Below, piece by piece: positions 7,787 through 17,532 of a stretch of 64,000 bases of DNA. Below the pieces are notes generated by a model that was given only the letters and a program-made list of their open reading frames with translations, was not told the origin of the DNA and did no database searches. Source of the DNA: Propionibacteriaceae bacterium (GTDB lineage: Bacteria > Actinomycetota > Actinomycetes > Propionibacteriales > Propionibacteriaceae); NCBI GenBank assembly GCA_017306015.1, contig JAFKJK010000007.1, positions 496,001 to 560,000 on the forward strand, written 5' to 3'. Numbering within the stretch: position 1 is the stretch's first letter; every line of letters starts with the position of its first letter. Made by a program: the position numbers and the translations under genes.

Positions 7787-10654
7787 ATGCCACAACCCAT
7801 GATCGGGCGAGCCGACGAGGCTCGCCGGCTGGCCGCGGCCTGCGGACTCGACCGCGACGGTGGTGGCCTGGCCGTCCTCTCCGGGGACGCCGGCATCGGC
7901 AAGACCCGCCTGCTGGCCAACCTGGTCGAGCAGGCGAGGGACGCCGGCCGCATCGCGGTGATCGGGCACTGCGTGGCGCAGACGGGCGCCGCGATGCCGT
8001 ACCTGCCCTTCGTCGAGATCGCCGGAGCGCTCGCCGATCACGCCCCGGAGACGGTGGACGCCGTGGTGTCGGCCCACCCGGCGCTCGCCGAACTCCTGCC
8101 CGGTCGGTCCACGCCGGACGCCGGCCAGCGCGCCGGGGACGCCGGGGTGCTGGCCGAGGCGGTCCACGCGCTCCTCAACCGGGTCGGGGCCGCCGTCCGG
8201 CTGCTCGTGGTGGTCGAGGACGCGCACTGGTCGGATCATTCGTCACGCGACCTGATCACACTGCTCCTGACCAGAGGCTTCAGCAGCCCGGTCGGGTTCG
8301 TGGTCAGCTACCGCTCCGACGACCTGCATCGCCGGCACCCGCTCTACGCCACGCTGCCGGTCTGGGCACGCCTGGCCGACGTGACCCGGCTGGAGCTGCC
8401 TCCCCTCCCCGACGACGACATCACCGAACTCGTCCGCAACCTTCCCGGGCACGGGGACGAGGCGACCGTCGCCCGGATCGTCCGGCGAGCCGCCGGCAAC
8501 GCCTTCTTCGCCGAGGAGCTCGCCACCAGTGGAGCGGCGATCAGCGAGGACCTGAGCCGGGTGCTCCAGTCCCGCTACGAGGAGCTGAGCCGGCCCGCCC
8601 AACAGGTGGTGAAGCTGGTGTCGGTCGGCGGCGGCGCCGTGGCGCACGACCTGCTGGCAGCGGTCTGTGAGCTGGACGGCGACGAACTCGACCAGGCCCT
8701 GTTCGAGGCGATCGAGCACCACCTGCTGGAGCGCGCGGGCGCGTACGGCTACGCGTTCCGCCACTCCCTGCTCGCCGAGGCGATCGGGGACCAACTCCTG
8801 CCCGGAGAGGCGTCCCGGCTCCACGGCCGCTACGTCTCGGCGATCCTGGCCGCGCCCGACCTCGACCGGCCGGCCGAGCTCGCCAGGCATGCGGCGGCGT
8901 CCGGTGACCGCGCCACCGCGATCAGCGCCGGCTGCCGCGCCGGGGAGAGCGCTCTGCGCATGGGCGGCCCGCGCGAGGCGCTGGAGCAGTTCGAGGCGGC
9001 CCTCTCGCTGATGGCCGACGACGATCCGGAGCGCGACCAGGTGACCTTGCGGGCCGCAGACGCGGCGTTCGCCTCGGGCGACGTGTTCCGGGCGTCCCGG
9101 CTGGTCGGCAGCCGTATCGAGGCGCTGGGCGATGCCCGTCCCGCCACCCTGCCCCGGCTGCTGTCGGCCTACGTCATGCACTCCCGGCTGGTCGCGGTGA
9201 CCCCGGAGCAGCTCGCCCGGGCAGAGCTCGCGCTCGAGCTCACCGACGGACGCGACGGCGCCGTGCGGCTCGAGGCGCTCACCGCCTGCATCCAGGCCCT
9301 CGTCGACCGGCAACGGTGGGCGGAGGCGTCCGAGCTGGGCGAGGAGGCCCTCGAACTCGCCGAGAAGCTCGCCGCTGCCGAGACCACCACCAACCTGCGC
9401 ACGATCCTTGCCTACACCCTCGACTACGGCGGCGACGTGGCCCGCCTCGAGGCCCACCTGGCAGCCATCGTGGCCGACGCCGAGCCCGGGGCGGCGCACG
9501 TCCGGGCACTGCACCGGCTGGCGCACTTCGAGGAGGAGGTCGGACGGCTGGAGTCCGCGCTGGCCCGCTTCGACCACGGCGCGGAACTCGGCCTGAGGCA
9601 GGGCCATCCCTGGGGGCCGTTCGAACTGTCCTGCCGCTTCCGGGGCGCCCGGATCGCCTACATGCTCGGCGACCTCGACGGCGCGCTCGACCGCCTCGAC
9701 CTGGCCGGCGACGGACCGGCTCCCAGCCAGGCGATGCTCGCAGCCAGCCGCCTGGTCGTCCTGGCTGCCCGCGACGGCACAGCGCCCGAGGGACTGTTCG
9801 AGGCGGCGGAACGCCACTGGGCCACCGACGCCGAGATCGCCCTGTCCTCGTTCCAGCCCCGCGCCGAACTGCTGGCGGCGCAGGGTCGTCCGGGTGAGGC
9901 GATCGCGGTCGTCGAGCGGGCGGCCGCAGAGATCGAACGCCAGTGGGGTCCGGACGAGGCGGCGTTCATCCGGTTGGCGGCCGTGGGCCTCGCCCTGTTG
10001 GCGGACACCGCCCAGCCGGCGCTCGCCGGCTCGTACCGCGCCACCGCGGACTCGTGGTTGCGGCGCGCGGGGGTGAGGGACGCAGCGGAGCTCGCCGACG
10101 ACCACTGGCACGCCGGCGGGGTGAAGGGCTGGCTCGGCCTTCCCCTCGGCCCCGAGGGACGGGCCTGGCGGGCGCGGCTGGTCGCCGAGGAGGTCCGGCT
10201 GCGCCACGGTCTCGGCGCGACCCTCTCCCCCAGCGAGCTCGTCCACCCCTGGCAGGAGGCGGTGGCCGCTTTCGAGGAATACGGCCACCGCCCCGAGACC
10301 GCGCGCACCCGGCTCCGGCTGGCCGAGGCGCTGGCCGCGTCCGGCGACCAGACCGCCTCCGCCGAGCAGCTACGCGTCGTCCGCGCCGAGGCGGTGCGGC
10401 TGTCGTCGAAGCCACTTCTCGCAGCTGTCGAGGCGGCCGAGCCAGCGGCAGCGCACCCTGCCGGCCTGACCCCACGCGAGCAGGAGGTGCTGCGGCTCGT
10501 GGCCCGCGGGAACAGCAACGGCGAGATCGGCCGGCAGCTGTTCATCAGCACCAAGACTGCGAGCGTCCACGTCTCCAACGTGCTCGCCAAGCTCGGCGCG
10601 TCCAGCCGCGGCGAGGCGGCCGCCATCGCCCGTGACCGCGGTCTCCTCACCTGA
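7787..10654 (+). CDS. LuxR-family regulator with N-terminal ATPase (LAL type)
   Basis: 955 aa from the ATG at 7787. The P-loop GDAGIGKT is at about residues 33-40 and Walker B LLVVVEDAHW at about 140. A long alpha-helical, TPR/MalT-like middle follows. A C-terminal LuxR helix-turn-helix (LTPREQEVLRLVARGNSN through STKTASVHVSNVL) occupies about the last 65 residues. LAL regulators act as ATP-dependent, ligand-gated activators; the inducer is unknown here. I prefer 7787 because MIGRADEARRL just after it is the usual family start. A GTG at 7730 would overlap the stop of the upstream 50-aa ORF. Confidence 0.92.
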   Translation: MPQPMIGRADEARRLAAACGLDRDGGGLAVLSGDAGIGKTRLLANLVEQARDAGRIAVIGHCVAQTGAAMPYLPFVEIAGALADHAPETVDAVVSAHPALAELLPGRSTPDAGQRAGDAGVLAEAVHALLNRVGAAVRLLVVVEDAHWSDHSSRDLITLLLTRGFSSPVGFVVSYRSDDLHRRHPLYATLPVWARLADVTRLELPPLPDDDITELVRNLPGHGDEATVARIVRRAAGNAFFAEELATSGAAISEDLSRVLQSRYEELSRPAQQVVKLVSVGGGAVAHDLLAAVCELDGDELDQALFEAIEHHLLERAGAYGYAFRHSLLAEAIGDQLLPGEASRLHGRYVSAILAAPDLDRPAELARHAAASGDRATAISAGCRAGESALRMGGPREALEQFEAALSLMADDDPERDQVTLRAADAAFASGDVFRASRLVGSRIEALGDARPATLPRLLSAYVMHSRLVAVTPEQLARAELALELTDGRDGAVRLEALTACIQALVDRQRWAEASELGEEALELAEKLAAAETTTNLRTILAYTLDYGGDVARLEAHLAAIVADAEPGAAHVRALHRLAHFEEEVGRLESALARFDHGAELGLRQGHPWGPFELSCRFRGARIAYMLGDLDGALDRLDLAGDGPAPSQAMLAASRLVVLAARDGTAPEGLFEAAERHWATDAEIALSSFQPRAELLAAQGRPGEAIAVVERAAAEIERQWGPDEAAFIRLAAVGLALLADTAQPALAGSYRATADSWLRRAGVRDAAELADDHWHAGGVKGWLGLPLGPEGRAWRARLVAEEVRLRHGLGATLSPSELVHPWQEAVAAFEEYGHRPETARTRLRLAEALAASGDQTASAEQLRVVRAEAVRLSSKPLLAAVEAAEPAAAHPAGLTPREQEVLRLVARGNSNGEIGRQLFISTKTASVHVSNVLAKLGASSRGEAAAIARDRGLLT

Positions 10655-10659
10655 GCGCG

Positions 10660-11712
10660 TCAGTCCCAGTTGGCCGCGTTCTTCTTGGACGGCTGGACGC
10701 GGGGCGGCTCGCCCGGCATCTTCGGATACTCCGGCGGATAGGGCAGCTCGCCCTCACCCGCGCCGGCGTCCCGGTCGTACCAGGACAGCAGCGTTTCCAG
10801 GGAGGCCGGCTCGGTGCGGTAGAACCCGTCCCAGACGTCGCCGCGCTCGACGAAGCGTCCCGGCATCGTCACCACGGTGAAGTCCTCCGGCCGCACCTGG
10901 TCGAGCTCGTCCCAGCCCAGCGGAGCCGACACCAGACCGCGCGGCGTCGGCCGGATCGAGTAGGCCGAGGTCATCAGCCGGTCCCGGGCCATCTGGTTGA
11001 AGTCCACGAACACCCGTTCCCCCCGCTCCTCCTTCCACCAGTTCACCGTCACCAGCTCCGGCAGCCTCCTGGCGAGCTCGCGGCCGACGGCGATCGCCGC
11101 GTGGCGAGCGTCGATGAAGTCGGACGGCAGGATCGGCGCGAACACGTGGACGCCGCGTCCCCCGCTGGTCTTGCAGAAGCCGGTCAGGCCGGCCTCCCCC
11201 AGCACCTGGCGCAACTCGAGGGCTGCCGTGACCGCGACATCGAAGCCGACCCCGTCCTGCGGATCGAGGTCGATCCGCAGCTGGTCGACGGCGTCGGTGT
11301 CCGGTGTCCGGACCGGCCACGGGTGGAACCGGACGGTGCCGAGGTTCACCATCCAGATGATCGTGGCCAGGTCGGCCGGTGCGACCTCGGTCGCCGTCCG
11401 TCCGGACGGGAACACCACCTCCGCCGTCTGCACCCAGTCGGGAGTGTTCGCCGGTGCCCGCTTCTGGTAGAACGCCTCACCCTTCCCGTCGGCGCGGGTG
11501 GCCATCACCACGTCGTCCCGGATGCCTCCGGGCCAGCGCTCCATGGCGGTCGGACGGTCCTTCAGCGCGGCCAGGATCCCCGGTCCGACGCTGCGGAAGT
11601 AGTCGACGACGCCCAGCTTGTCGATCCCCAGGTCCGCCAGGTAGGGCTTGTCCGGGCTGGAGATCCGCAGCGTCCGGCCGTCCACACTCACTTCGGTGCT
11701 CGTGCTCGCCAT
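10660..11712 (-). CDS. Stand-alone LigD-type primase-polymerase domain (PolDom)
   Basis: 350 aa. Archaeo-eukaryotic primase fold of the LigD polymerase family: early ISSPDKPYL, then WMVNLGTVRFHPW, the catalytic pair in LRIDLDPQ, SGGRGVHVF, and RPTPRGLVSAPLGWDEL near the C-terminal third. No ligase or phosphoesterase domain is fused. Such proteins fill short gaps with NTP preference during end joining or excision repair. LigC at 3.7 kb is a plausible partner. It converges on the LAL regulator gene with a 5-bp gap and is divergent from msrB. Confidence 0.9.
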   Translation of the reverse strand: MASTSTEVSVDGRTLRISSPDKPYLADLGIDKLGVVDYFRSVGPGILAALKDRPTAMERWPGGIRDDVVMATRADGKGEAFYQKRAPANTPDWVQTAEVVFPSGRTATEVAPADLATIIWMVNLGTVRFHPWPVRTPDTDAVDQLRIDLDPQDGVGFDVAVTAALELRQVLGEAGLTGFCKTSGGRGVHVFAPILPSDFIDARHAAIAVGRELARRLPELVTVNWWKEERGERVFVDFNQMARDRLMTSAYSIRPTPRGLVSAPLGWDELDQVRPEDFTVVTMPGRFVERGDVWDGFYRTEPASLETLLSWYDRDAGAGEGELPYPPEYPKMPGEPPRVQPSKKNAANWD

Positions 11713-11769
11713 GGCTTGAGGGTACGGATGCGCTCCCTATGCTGGAAGTTCGAGCGATGAGGAGGCCGG

Positions 11770-12186
11770 ATGGAACTCACGGTTATCAAGACCCCCCAGG
11801 AGTGGCAGGCCCAACTCAGCCCGTTGGAGTACCACGTGCTGCGCGAGTCCGGCACCGAGGCGCCCTTCACCGGCGAGTACACCGATAACACGGCGTCGGG
11901 CGTGTACCGCTGCCGCGCCTGTGGGGCCGAGCTGTTCCGCAGTGAGCACAAGTTCTCATCCCACTGCGGGTGGCCGTCCTTCTACACGGCGGCGGCGGGC
12001 GACGCGGTCAGGCTTCTGGAGGATCGCAGCCTGCCCGGCAGCCCGCGTACCGAGGTCCGGTGCGCCGCCTGCGACTCCCACCTCGGCCATGTCTTCACCG
12101 GCGAGGGTTACGACACGCCGACCGACCAGCGCTGGTGCATCAACTCGGTCAGCCTCGACTTCGTGCCGGACGGCAGCCAGTCCTGA
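11770..12186 (+). CDS. msrB: Peptide-methionine (R)-S-oxide reductase
   Basis: 138 aa, normal MsrB length. Two structural CxxC zinc pairs are present (YRCRACG and RCAACDSHLGH). The SSHCGWPSF block and the catalytic cysteine in RWCINSVSL near the C-terminus complete the signature. It reduces methionine-R-sulfoxide in proteins using thioredoxin. GATGAGGAGGCCGG just upstream holds a strong ribosome binding site. It is divergent from the PolDom gene. Confidence 0.95.
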   Translation: MELTVIKTPQEWQAQLSPLEYHVLRESGTEAPFTGEYTDNTASGVYRCRACGAELFRSEHKFSSHCGWPSFYTAAAGDAVRLLEDRSLPGSPRTEVRCAACDSHLGHVFTGEGYDTPTDQRWCINSVSLDFVPDGSQS

Positions 12187-12238
12187 CTTTTCGGCGTGCC
12201 AGCCCGGCGAGTCTGCGAGGTCCGGTTACGCTCACGGG

Positions 12239-12835
12239 GTGGTCGTCGGCCAGAAGCGCGAAGTTCCACCGCTGTTCGAGATGGCGGTCGAGACGCTGTT
12301 GACCATGCCCTGGCGTCCCGAACTCTCGGTCGAGGAGATCCCGGCCCCGGCCAGGATCGCGCCGTTCTCCGTCGCCGTCAGTGCCGAGATCGCCTCGGCC
12401 GGCCAGGAGTTGGGCAGCGGCCGACTCGTCCTGCTGCACGATCCGGCAGGCAACCCGTCCTGGGACGGTGAGTTCCGGTGCGTCAGCTTCTGCCGGGCGA
12501 ACGCCGAACCGGAGATGGTCACCGACCCCCTGCTGCCCGAGGTGGGCTGGTCCTGGCTGCATGAGTCGCTCGATCACAACCACGCCGGCTACCGCGCACC
12601 GAGTGGCACCGTCACGGCCGTCGCCAGCCGGTCGTTCGGCGGTATCGCGGACGAGCCGTCCCGCGCCGAGGTGGAGCTCCGGGTGTCGTGGACGCCGCAG
12701 ATCACCGAGCGCTCGGACGTGGCCGCCCACCTGCTCGGCTGGGCCGAGCTGCTGTGTCTCGCCGCCGGTCTGCCCCCCGTCCCCGACGGGGTGGTGCCGA
12801 TCCAGTCGCGCCGGGCGGGATCTCGACGCTCGTGA
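12239..12835 (+). CDS. DUF3000 family protein
   Basis: 198 aa. The start is chosen at the GTG at 12239 so that the protein begins MVVGQKREVPPLF, as in relatives; the frame is open further upstream without similarity. A -10-like TTACGCT lies about 8 nt upstream and there is no ribosome binding site, suggesting a leaderless message. DUF3000 is an actinobacterial family of unknown function that is commonly followed by an RNase D/HRDC gene, as here. The stop overlaps the next gene's start (GTGA), so the two should be translationally coupled. Confidence 0.85.
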   Translation: MVVGQKREVPPLFEMAVETLLTMPWRPELSVEEIPAPARIAPFSVAVSAEIASAGQELGSGRLVLLHDPAGNPSWDGEFRCVSFCRANAEPEMVTDPLLPEVGWSWLHESLDHNHAGYRAPSGTVTAVASRSFGGIADEPSRAEVELRVSWTPQITERSDVAAHLLGWAELLCLAAGLPPVPDGVVPIQSRRAGSRRS

Positions 12836-14091
12836 GCACGGAATCCACCGAGGTGATCCCCACCTACCCGGTCCTGGCAGTCCCGGCCGACGGCATCCCG
12901 GCCGTGGTCGACACCCCGGAAGCACTGGCGAGCACCCGGGCAGCCCTGGCCGGCGGCTCCGGGCCGCTGGCGGTCGACACCGAGCGGGCCCAGGGCTACC
13001 GGTACACGGCGAAGGCCTACCTGATCCAGCTGCGCCGACAGGGAGCCGGTACCCACCTGATCGACCCGGTCGCCTTCGAGGCCGGCCAGCCGCGGGCGGA
13101 CTTCCACGAACTCGCCGACGAGCTGGCCCAGACCGAGTGGATCCTGCACGCGGCGAACCAGGACCTCCCGTGCCTGGCCGAGGTCCACCTGTTGCCGCAC
13201 CACCTGTTCGACAGCGAGCTGGCTGCCCGGCTGCTCAACCTGCCCCGGGTGAACCTGACCGCCCTGATGGAGCAGGCGCTCGGCCTGACCCTGCTCAAGG
13301 AGCACTCGGCAGCGGACTGGTCCCGACGACCGGTTCCGCAGGACTGGCTCGCCTACGCCGCCCTCGACGTAGAACGGCTCGTCGACCTGCGCGAATGGCT
13401 TCTCGAGCGCCTTGACGAGGCCGGCAAGCTCGACTGGGCCGAGCAGGAGTTCCGCCACCTGACCGAGCACGCCGCCGACCCGGCCACGCCGCGCCGCGAC
13501 CCCTGGCGACGCACCTCAGGCCTGCACTCGATCCACAGCCCGGTCGGCCTTGCGGTGGTCCGGGAGTTGTGGACGACCCGGGAATTGCTGGCCGCAGAGC
13601 TCGACCGGGCACCGGGACGGGTGCTGCCGGACCGTGCGATGGTCGAACTCGCGGTGGGGTTCGAGAAGGACGGGCCGCCGCACACCTTCGTCCGGGCCGA
13701 CCTGAGGAGGGCCACCGGCTTCACCAACCGGCTGGCGATCCGTCACGAGGCCGAATGGCTGGACGCAGCCAACCGCGCCGTCCGGCTGCCGAAGAGCGAA
13801 CTGCCGCCGCGCACCCAGGCGGCGGAAGGCCCCCCACCGCCACGGTCCTGGGAGCGACGCTGGCCGACCTCGTACGCGCGCTTCAACCGGATCCGGCCGC
13901 TGCTGATCGAGCTCGCCGAGGAGTGGAACGTCCCGGTGGAGAACCTGCTGTCGCCCGATCACCTGCGCCGGCTGCTGTGGGACTCTCCCGACCACACGGA
14001 CGCGACAGCCGTCGAGGCCACCCTCGCCCAACTCGGTGCCAGGGTCTGGCAGCGCGACCTGGTGGTGCCGGTCATAGTCCAGAACTGGTGA
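12832..14091 (+). CDS. rnd: RNase D-like 3'-5' exonuclease with HRDC domain
   Basis: 419 aa from GTG 12832. DEDDy exonuclease domain in the N-terminal half: VDTERA with D and E ligands, HAANQDLPCL, and the YAALDVERL block with the Tyr-Asp pair. An HRDC helical domain follows (about residues 220-300, GLHSIHSPVGLAVVRELW), plus a second C-terminal helical region. Role: 3' trimming of tRNA and other structured RNAs. The 4-bp GTGA overlap with the DUF3000 gene indicates coupling. Its last 20 bp overlap the convergent dxs gene. Confidence 0.92.
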   Translation: MSTESTEVIPTYPVLAVPADGIPAVVDTPEALASTRAALAGGSGPLAVDTERAQGYRYTAKAYLIQLRRQGAGTHLIDPVAFEAGQPRADFHELADELAQTEWILHAANQDLPCLAEVHLLPHHLFDSELAARLLNLPRVNLTALMEQALGLTLLKEHSAADWSRRPVPQDWLAYAALDVERLVDLREWLLERLDEAGKLDWAEQEFRHLTEHAADPATPRRDPWRRTSGLHSIHSPVGLAVVRELWTTRELLAAELDRAPGRVLPDRAMVELAVGFEKDGPPHTFVRADLRRATGFTNRLAIRHEAEWLDAANRAVRLPKSELPPRTQAAEGPPPPRSWERRWPTSYARFNRIRPLLIELAEEWNVPVENLLSPDHLRRLLWDSPDHTDATAVEATLAQLGARVWQRDLVVPVIVQNW

Positions 14092-15994
14092 CCTGGGCCG
14101 CTTCCTCCGCCCGGGCGATCGCTTCGATAGCGAACCGCGCGAGTTGCTGCGCACTGAGGCCCTGCTCGTCGAGGAGTTCCGACCTGCTGCCCTGCGGCAC
14201 GTAGCCTGGCGAGATGCCGAACTCGCGGATCCGGGTGTCGATCCCGGCGCGCTTCGCCTCCAGGGACAGCCGGGCCCCGAGCCCACCGACGACGCTGTTG
14301 TCCTCGATGGTCAGGACGAGGTCGTGCGCGGCGACCAGGCCCAGCAGGTCGCCGCTGACCGGCAGCGCCCACACCGGGTCGACGACCGTCGCACCGATCC
14401 CCTGCTGGTCCAGGCGACTGCCGACCTCCACCGCGACCGGGCACAACGCGCCGTAGCCGACCACCAGGACCCGCGGGTTGTTCGACTCCAGGAGCACGTC
14501 GACGTCGCCGCGGCGGCGGACGGCCGGCTGCGGCTCCGGCAGACTGTCCTTCGAGAACCGGATCACCGAAGGACCGTCGTCGATCGCGGCCGCCCTGCGC
14601 AGTGCTTCGTCCAGTCGCTGCTCGTCCCGCGGTGCCGCCAGTTGCAGGCCGGGCACCAATCCCAGGAAGGACGCATCCCAGATGCCGTGGTGGCTGGGGC
14701 CGTCCGGACCGGTCAGCCCGGCGCGGTCGAGGACGAAGGTCACGCCGAGCCGGTGCAGGCCGACGTCCATCAACACCTGGTCGAAGGCCCGGTTGAGGAA
14801 GGTGGCGTAGAGCGCGACCACGGGGTGCATCCCGCCGCGCGCGAGCCCGGCGGCGGCGGTGACGGCGTGCTGCTCGGCGATCCCGACGTCGAAGATCCGG
14901 TCGGGGAACAGCTTGGCGAACCGGCCCAGGCCGGTGGGGTGGACCATCGCGGCGGTGATGGCCACCACCCGGTCGTCCGTTGCGGCGATCCTGGCCAGTT
15001 CCTCCCCGAAGGCGTCGGTCCAGGTCCGTCCGCCCTTCACCAGGGCCTCCCCGGTCTCCTCGTCGATGACGCCGACGGCGTGGAACCGGTCCTGCTCGTT
15101 CTCCTCGGCCGCGCGGAAGCCCCGTCCCTTCTCGGTGATGCAGTGGACGAGCACCGGGCCGCCGAAGCCTCTGGCCTGGTGCAGGGCGAGCTCCATCGCA
15201 CCGATGTCGTGGCCGTCGATCGGGCCGACGTACTTCAGCCCGAGGTCGGAGAACATCCCGTTGGGCACCAGCACGTCCTTGACGCCGGTCTTGAAGCCGT
15301 GCAGCAGCCCGTACGCCATCTGGCCGAACAGGCCGCCGTTGCGGGCCTTGTCCTTGATCCGGCGCAGCAGCCGCTCGTAGCGCCGGTCTGTTCGGATCGC
15401 CGACAACTGCTGGCCCAGCCCGGACAGCTGGGTGGCCAGGCCGCCGACGGTCGGGGTGTAGGACCTGCCGTTGTCGTTGACGACGATCACCAGCCGCTCG
15501 TCACCGCTGACGGCGATGTTGTTGAGCGCCTCCCACGCCATGCCCCCGGTGAGCGCGCCGTCGCCGACGATCGCCACCACGTAGCGGTCCTCGCCCTTCA
15601 GCCGAAACGCCTTGGCCAGACCGTCCGCCCAGGACAGGGACGTCGAGGCGTGGGAGTTCTCCACCCAGTCGTGCTCGGACTCCGACCGCTGCGGGTAGCC
15701 GGACAGGCCATGACGCTTCCGCAGCGTGGCGAAGCCCTGTTGGCGTCCGGTGAGGATCTTGTGGACGTAGCTCTGGTGGCCGGTGTCGAAGATGATGGCG
15801 TCCCGCGGGGAGTCGAAGACCCGGTGCACGGCAATGGTGAGTTCGACGACTCCGAGGTTGGGGCCGAGGTGGCCACCGGTGCGACTGACGCTGCTGATCA
15901 GGAAACCGCGGATCTCCTTCGCGAGTTGCTTCAGCTGGTCGCCGGAGAGCCTCTTGAGGTCCTCCGGACCGGAGATTCGGCTGAGCAGAGACAC
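14072..15994 (-). CDS. dxs: 1-deoxy-D-xylulose-5-phosphate synthase
   Basis: 640 aa, full length. The thiamine diphosphate motif GDGALTGGMAWEALNN covers residues 144-159. Other family blocks are FDTGHQSYVHK (70s), IDGHDIGAMELAL, and the transketolase pyrimidine-binding part with DRAGLTGPDGPSHHG. It condenses pyruvate and glyceraldehyde-3-phosphate, the first step of the MEP isoprenoid pathway, in the cytosol. It stands alone and converges on the RNase D gene with a 20-bp overlap, so the two transcripts have antisense 3' ends. Confidence 0.97.
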   Translation of the reverse strand: MSLLSRISGPEDLKRLSGDQLKQLAKEIRGFLISSVSRTGGHLGPNLGVVELTIAVHRVFDSPRDAIIFDTGHQSYVHKILTGRQQGFATLRKRHGLSGYPQRSESEHDWVENSHASTSLSWADGLAKAFRLKGEDRYVVAIVGDGALTGGMAWEALNNIAVSGDERLVIVVNDNGRSYTPTVGGLATQLSGLGQQLSAIRTDRRYERLLRRIKDKARNGGLFGQMAYGLLHGFKTGVKDVLVPNGMFSDLGLKYVGPIDGHDIGAMELALHQARGFGGPVLVHCITEKGRGFRAAEENEQDRFHAVGVIDEETGEALVKGGRTWTDAFGEELARIAATDDRVVAITAAMVHPTGLGRFAKLFPDRIFDVGIAEQHAVTAAAGLARGGMHPVVALYATFLNRAFDQVLMDVGLHRLGVTFVLDRAGLTGPDGPSHHGIWDASFLGLVPGLQLAAPRDEQRLDEALRRAAAIDDGPSVIRFSKDSLPEPQPAVRRRGDVDVLLESNNPRVLVVGYGALCPVAVEVGSRLDQQGIGATVVDPVWALPVSGDLLGLVAAHDLVLTIEDNSVVGGLGARLSLEAKRAGIDTRIREFGISPGYVPQGSRSELLDEQGLSAQQLARFAIEAIARAEEAAQVTSSGL

Positions 15995-16121
15995 TCCTGG
16001 AGTCTACGTCACCGGCTCAGTGGCAGGACCGCAGCGGCGAGGTTGCCGCGGCGCGGACGCGTCCTGGCGGTCGGGCGACGCGAGCCGCTTCGTCTCGCAC
16101 GCGCTCCGCTACGCTGACGCA

Positions 16122-16577
16122 ATGACCTCCCCGGCGAGCCGCCAGCGATTCCGGCTCACGCGCTGGGTGGCCGCAGCCGACGTCGTCGACGTGTTCGTGT
16201 ATGTCGTCGTGCTGAACCTCGCGGTGGAGTACCTGCCCGCGGTGATCACCGAGACCTTCACCCTGTCGCTGCTCACCGCAGTGCTGCTGAAGCTGGTGCT
16301 GGAGGTCGTGGTCGCGATCAAGGACCGCGTGAAGGCGCGGGTCAAGGCAGCCGCGGGGCCCGCAGGCAGGGTCGGCGGGGCTCTGCTGCTCTGGGCGCTG
16401 CTGGTGAGCAGCAAGTTCGTCGTACTGGAACTCGTCGCGCTGGCCTTCGGTGATCGGGTCAGCCTGGGCAACTTCTGGTCGGTCACCGGCCTGATCGTCG
16501 CCCTGATGCTCGCCCGTGCCGGCGTCCGGCGGCTCCTCACCGACGACGGGGACGCCGAGGCCGGCGAGCCGGAATGA
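16122..16577 (+). CDS. Small membrane protein, unknown function
   Basis: 151 aa with three to four hydrophobic segments (around residues 20-45, 50-65, 85-110 and 115-135), an Arg/Lys-rich cytoplasmic loop (VKARVKAAAG) and an acidic tail. A TACGCT -10-like hexamer 8 nt before the ATG and no ribosome binding site suggest leaderless translation. Its stop overlaps the ATG of the GIY-YIG gene (ATGA), so the pair is likely coupled. I do not recognise a named family. Confidence 0.8.
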   Translation: MTSPASRQRFRLTRWVAAADVVDVFVYVVVLNLAVEYLPAVITETFTLSLLTAVLLKLVLEVVVAIKDRVKARVKAAAGPAGRVGGALLLWALLVSSKFVVLELVALAFGDRVSLGNFWSVTGLIVALMLARAGVRRLLTDDGDAEAGEPE

Positions 16578-17497
16578 CCGGTGCCCGCGAGGCGTCCGGA
16601 CTGCTGCCGGAAGAACCCGGGGTGTACCGCTTCCGCGACGAGCGTGGACGGGTCGCGTACGTCGGGAGGGCGACGAACCTGCGCGTCCGCGTCCGGTCGT
16701 ACTGGGGCGACCTGGCCGACCGGCCCTGGCTGCGGCGGATGACCGGCCAGATCGACGCGGTGGAGGTGATCGTCTGCGCGTCCGCTCACGAGGCGGCCTG
16801 GCTCGAGCGAAACCTGCTGGAGCGCTCGCTGCCGCGCTGGAACCGGCTCCGGGGCGGAACCGAGACGCCCGCCTGGCTGGTCGTCGACGCCGGCCCCCGC
16901 TCCCCCGGCCTGCAGCTGGTGTTCGAGCCGCCGTCCGACCAGATGGCCGCGTTCGGGCCGTACCTGGGCTTCGAACGGACCAGCCTGGCCAGGGACGCCC
17001 TGCTCCGGCTCTATCCGCTGCAGCTCACCGGCTCGCGGCCGACCGCGGCCGACCGTGCCCTCGCGGAGGCTCGCGCGGTGTCACCGGCTGATCGCGAGGA
17101 GTTCGCCCGCAGGCTGCGAGCCGTCCTCGGCCGTGACCGGACGGCCACGGCGGAGGCCGCGGCCGGACTGCTGGCCGCGAGGGACCGGGCGGTCGCCCGG
17201 CTGGCGTTCGAGACCGCAGAGCAGGTGCACCGCGAACTCGCCGCCCTGGACTGGCTGGTCGCCGACCAGCGGGTCACCGGTTGCGTCCCGGCCGATCTCG
17301 CCGTCGTCGGCTGGGCGGACGGGACGCAGTTCTCGCTCACGGCCACGCTGGGCCGCCTCGACCGCTGGACGGTTCGGGAGGCCGACGAGCCGGCCGGTCG
17401 CGCCGCGAGCGCCCGCACCCCCGGGCACTGGCGGGAGTTCGCGCTCCGCAACGCCGAGCTCAGTGCCGTCCTGGCGGACGCCCAACGGTCGCACTGA
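16574..17497 (+). CDS. GIY-YIG endonuclease, UvrC N-terminal-like (Cho-like)
   Basis: 307 aa. The GIY-YIG nuclease domain lies at about residues 12-95: PGVYRFRDERGRVAYVGRA is the UvrC-like form of the motif, and HEAAWLERNLLE supplies the metal-binding Glu. The middle part (RLAFETAEQVHRELAALDWLV) resembles a UVR helix pair. UvrC's C-terminal RNase H-like endonuclease and HhH domains are absent, so only the 3' incision type of activity is expected, as in Cho-like proteins. It is coupled to the upstream membrane protein by an ATGA overlap. Confidence 0.85.
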   Translation: MTGAREASGLLPEEPGVYRFRDERGRVAYVGRATNLRVRVRSYWGDLADRPWLRRMTGQIDAVEVIVCASAHEAAWLERNLLERSLPRWNRLRGGTETPAWLVVDAGPRSPGLQLVFEPPSDQMAAFGPYLGFERTSLARDALLRLYPLQLTGSRPTAADRALAEARAVSPADREEFARRLRAVLGRDRTATAEAAAGLLAARDRAVARLAFETAEQVHRELAALDWLVADQRVTGCVPADLAVVGWADGTQFSLTATLGRLDRWTVREADEPAGRAASARTPGHWREFALRNAELSAVLADAQRSH

Positions 17498-17532
17498 GGA
17501 CCGGGCCGCAGCAGCCCGTCCGCGCCAAAGTG

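Noticed and set aside
14144..16117. A 657-codon open frame opposite dxs
   Set aside because: Same composition artefact. The minus-strand Dxs has complete family motifs and the plus frame has none.
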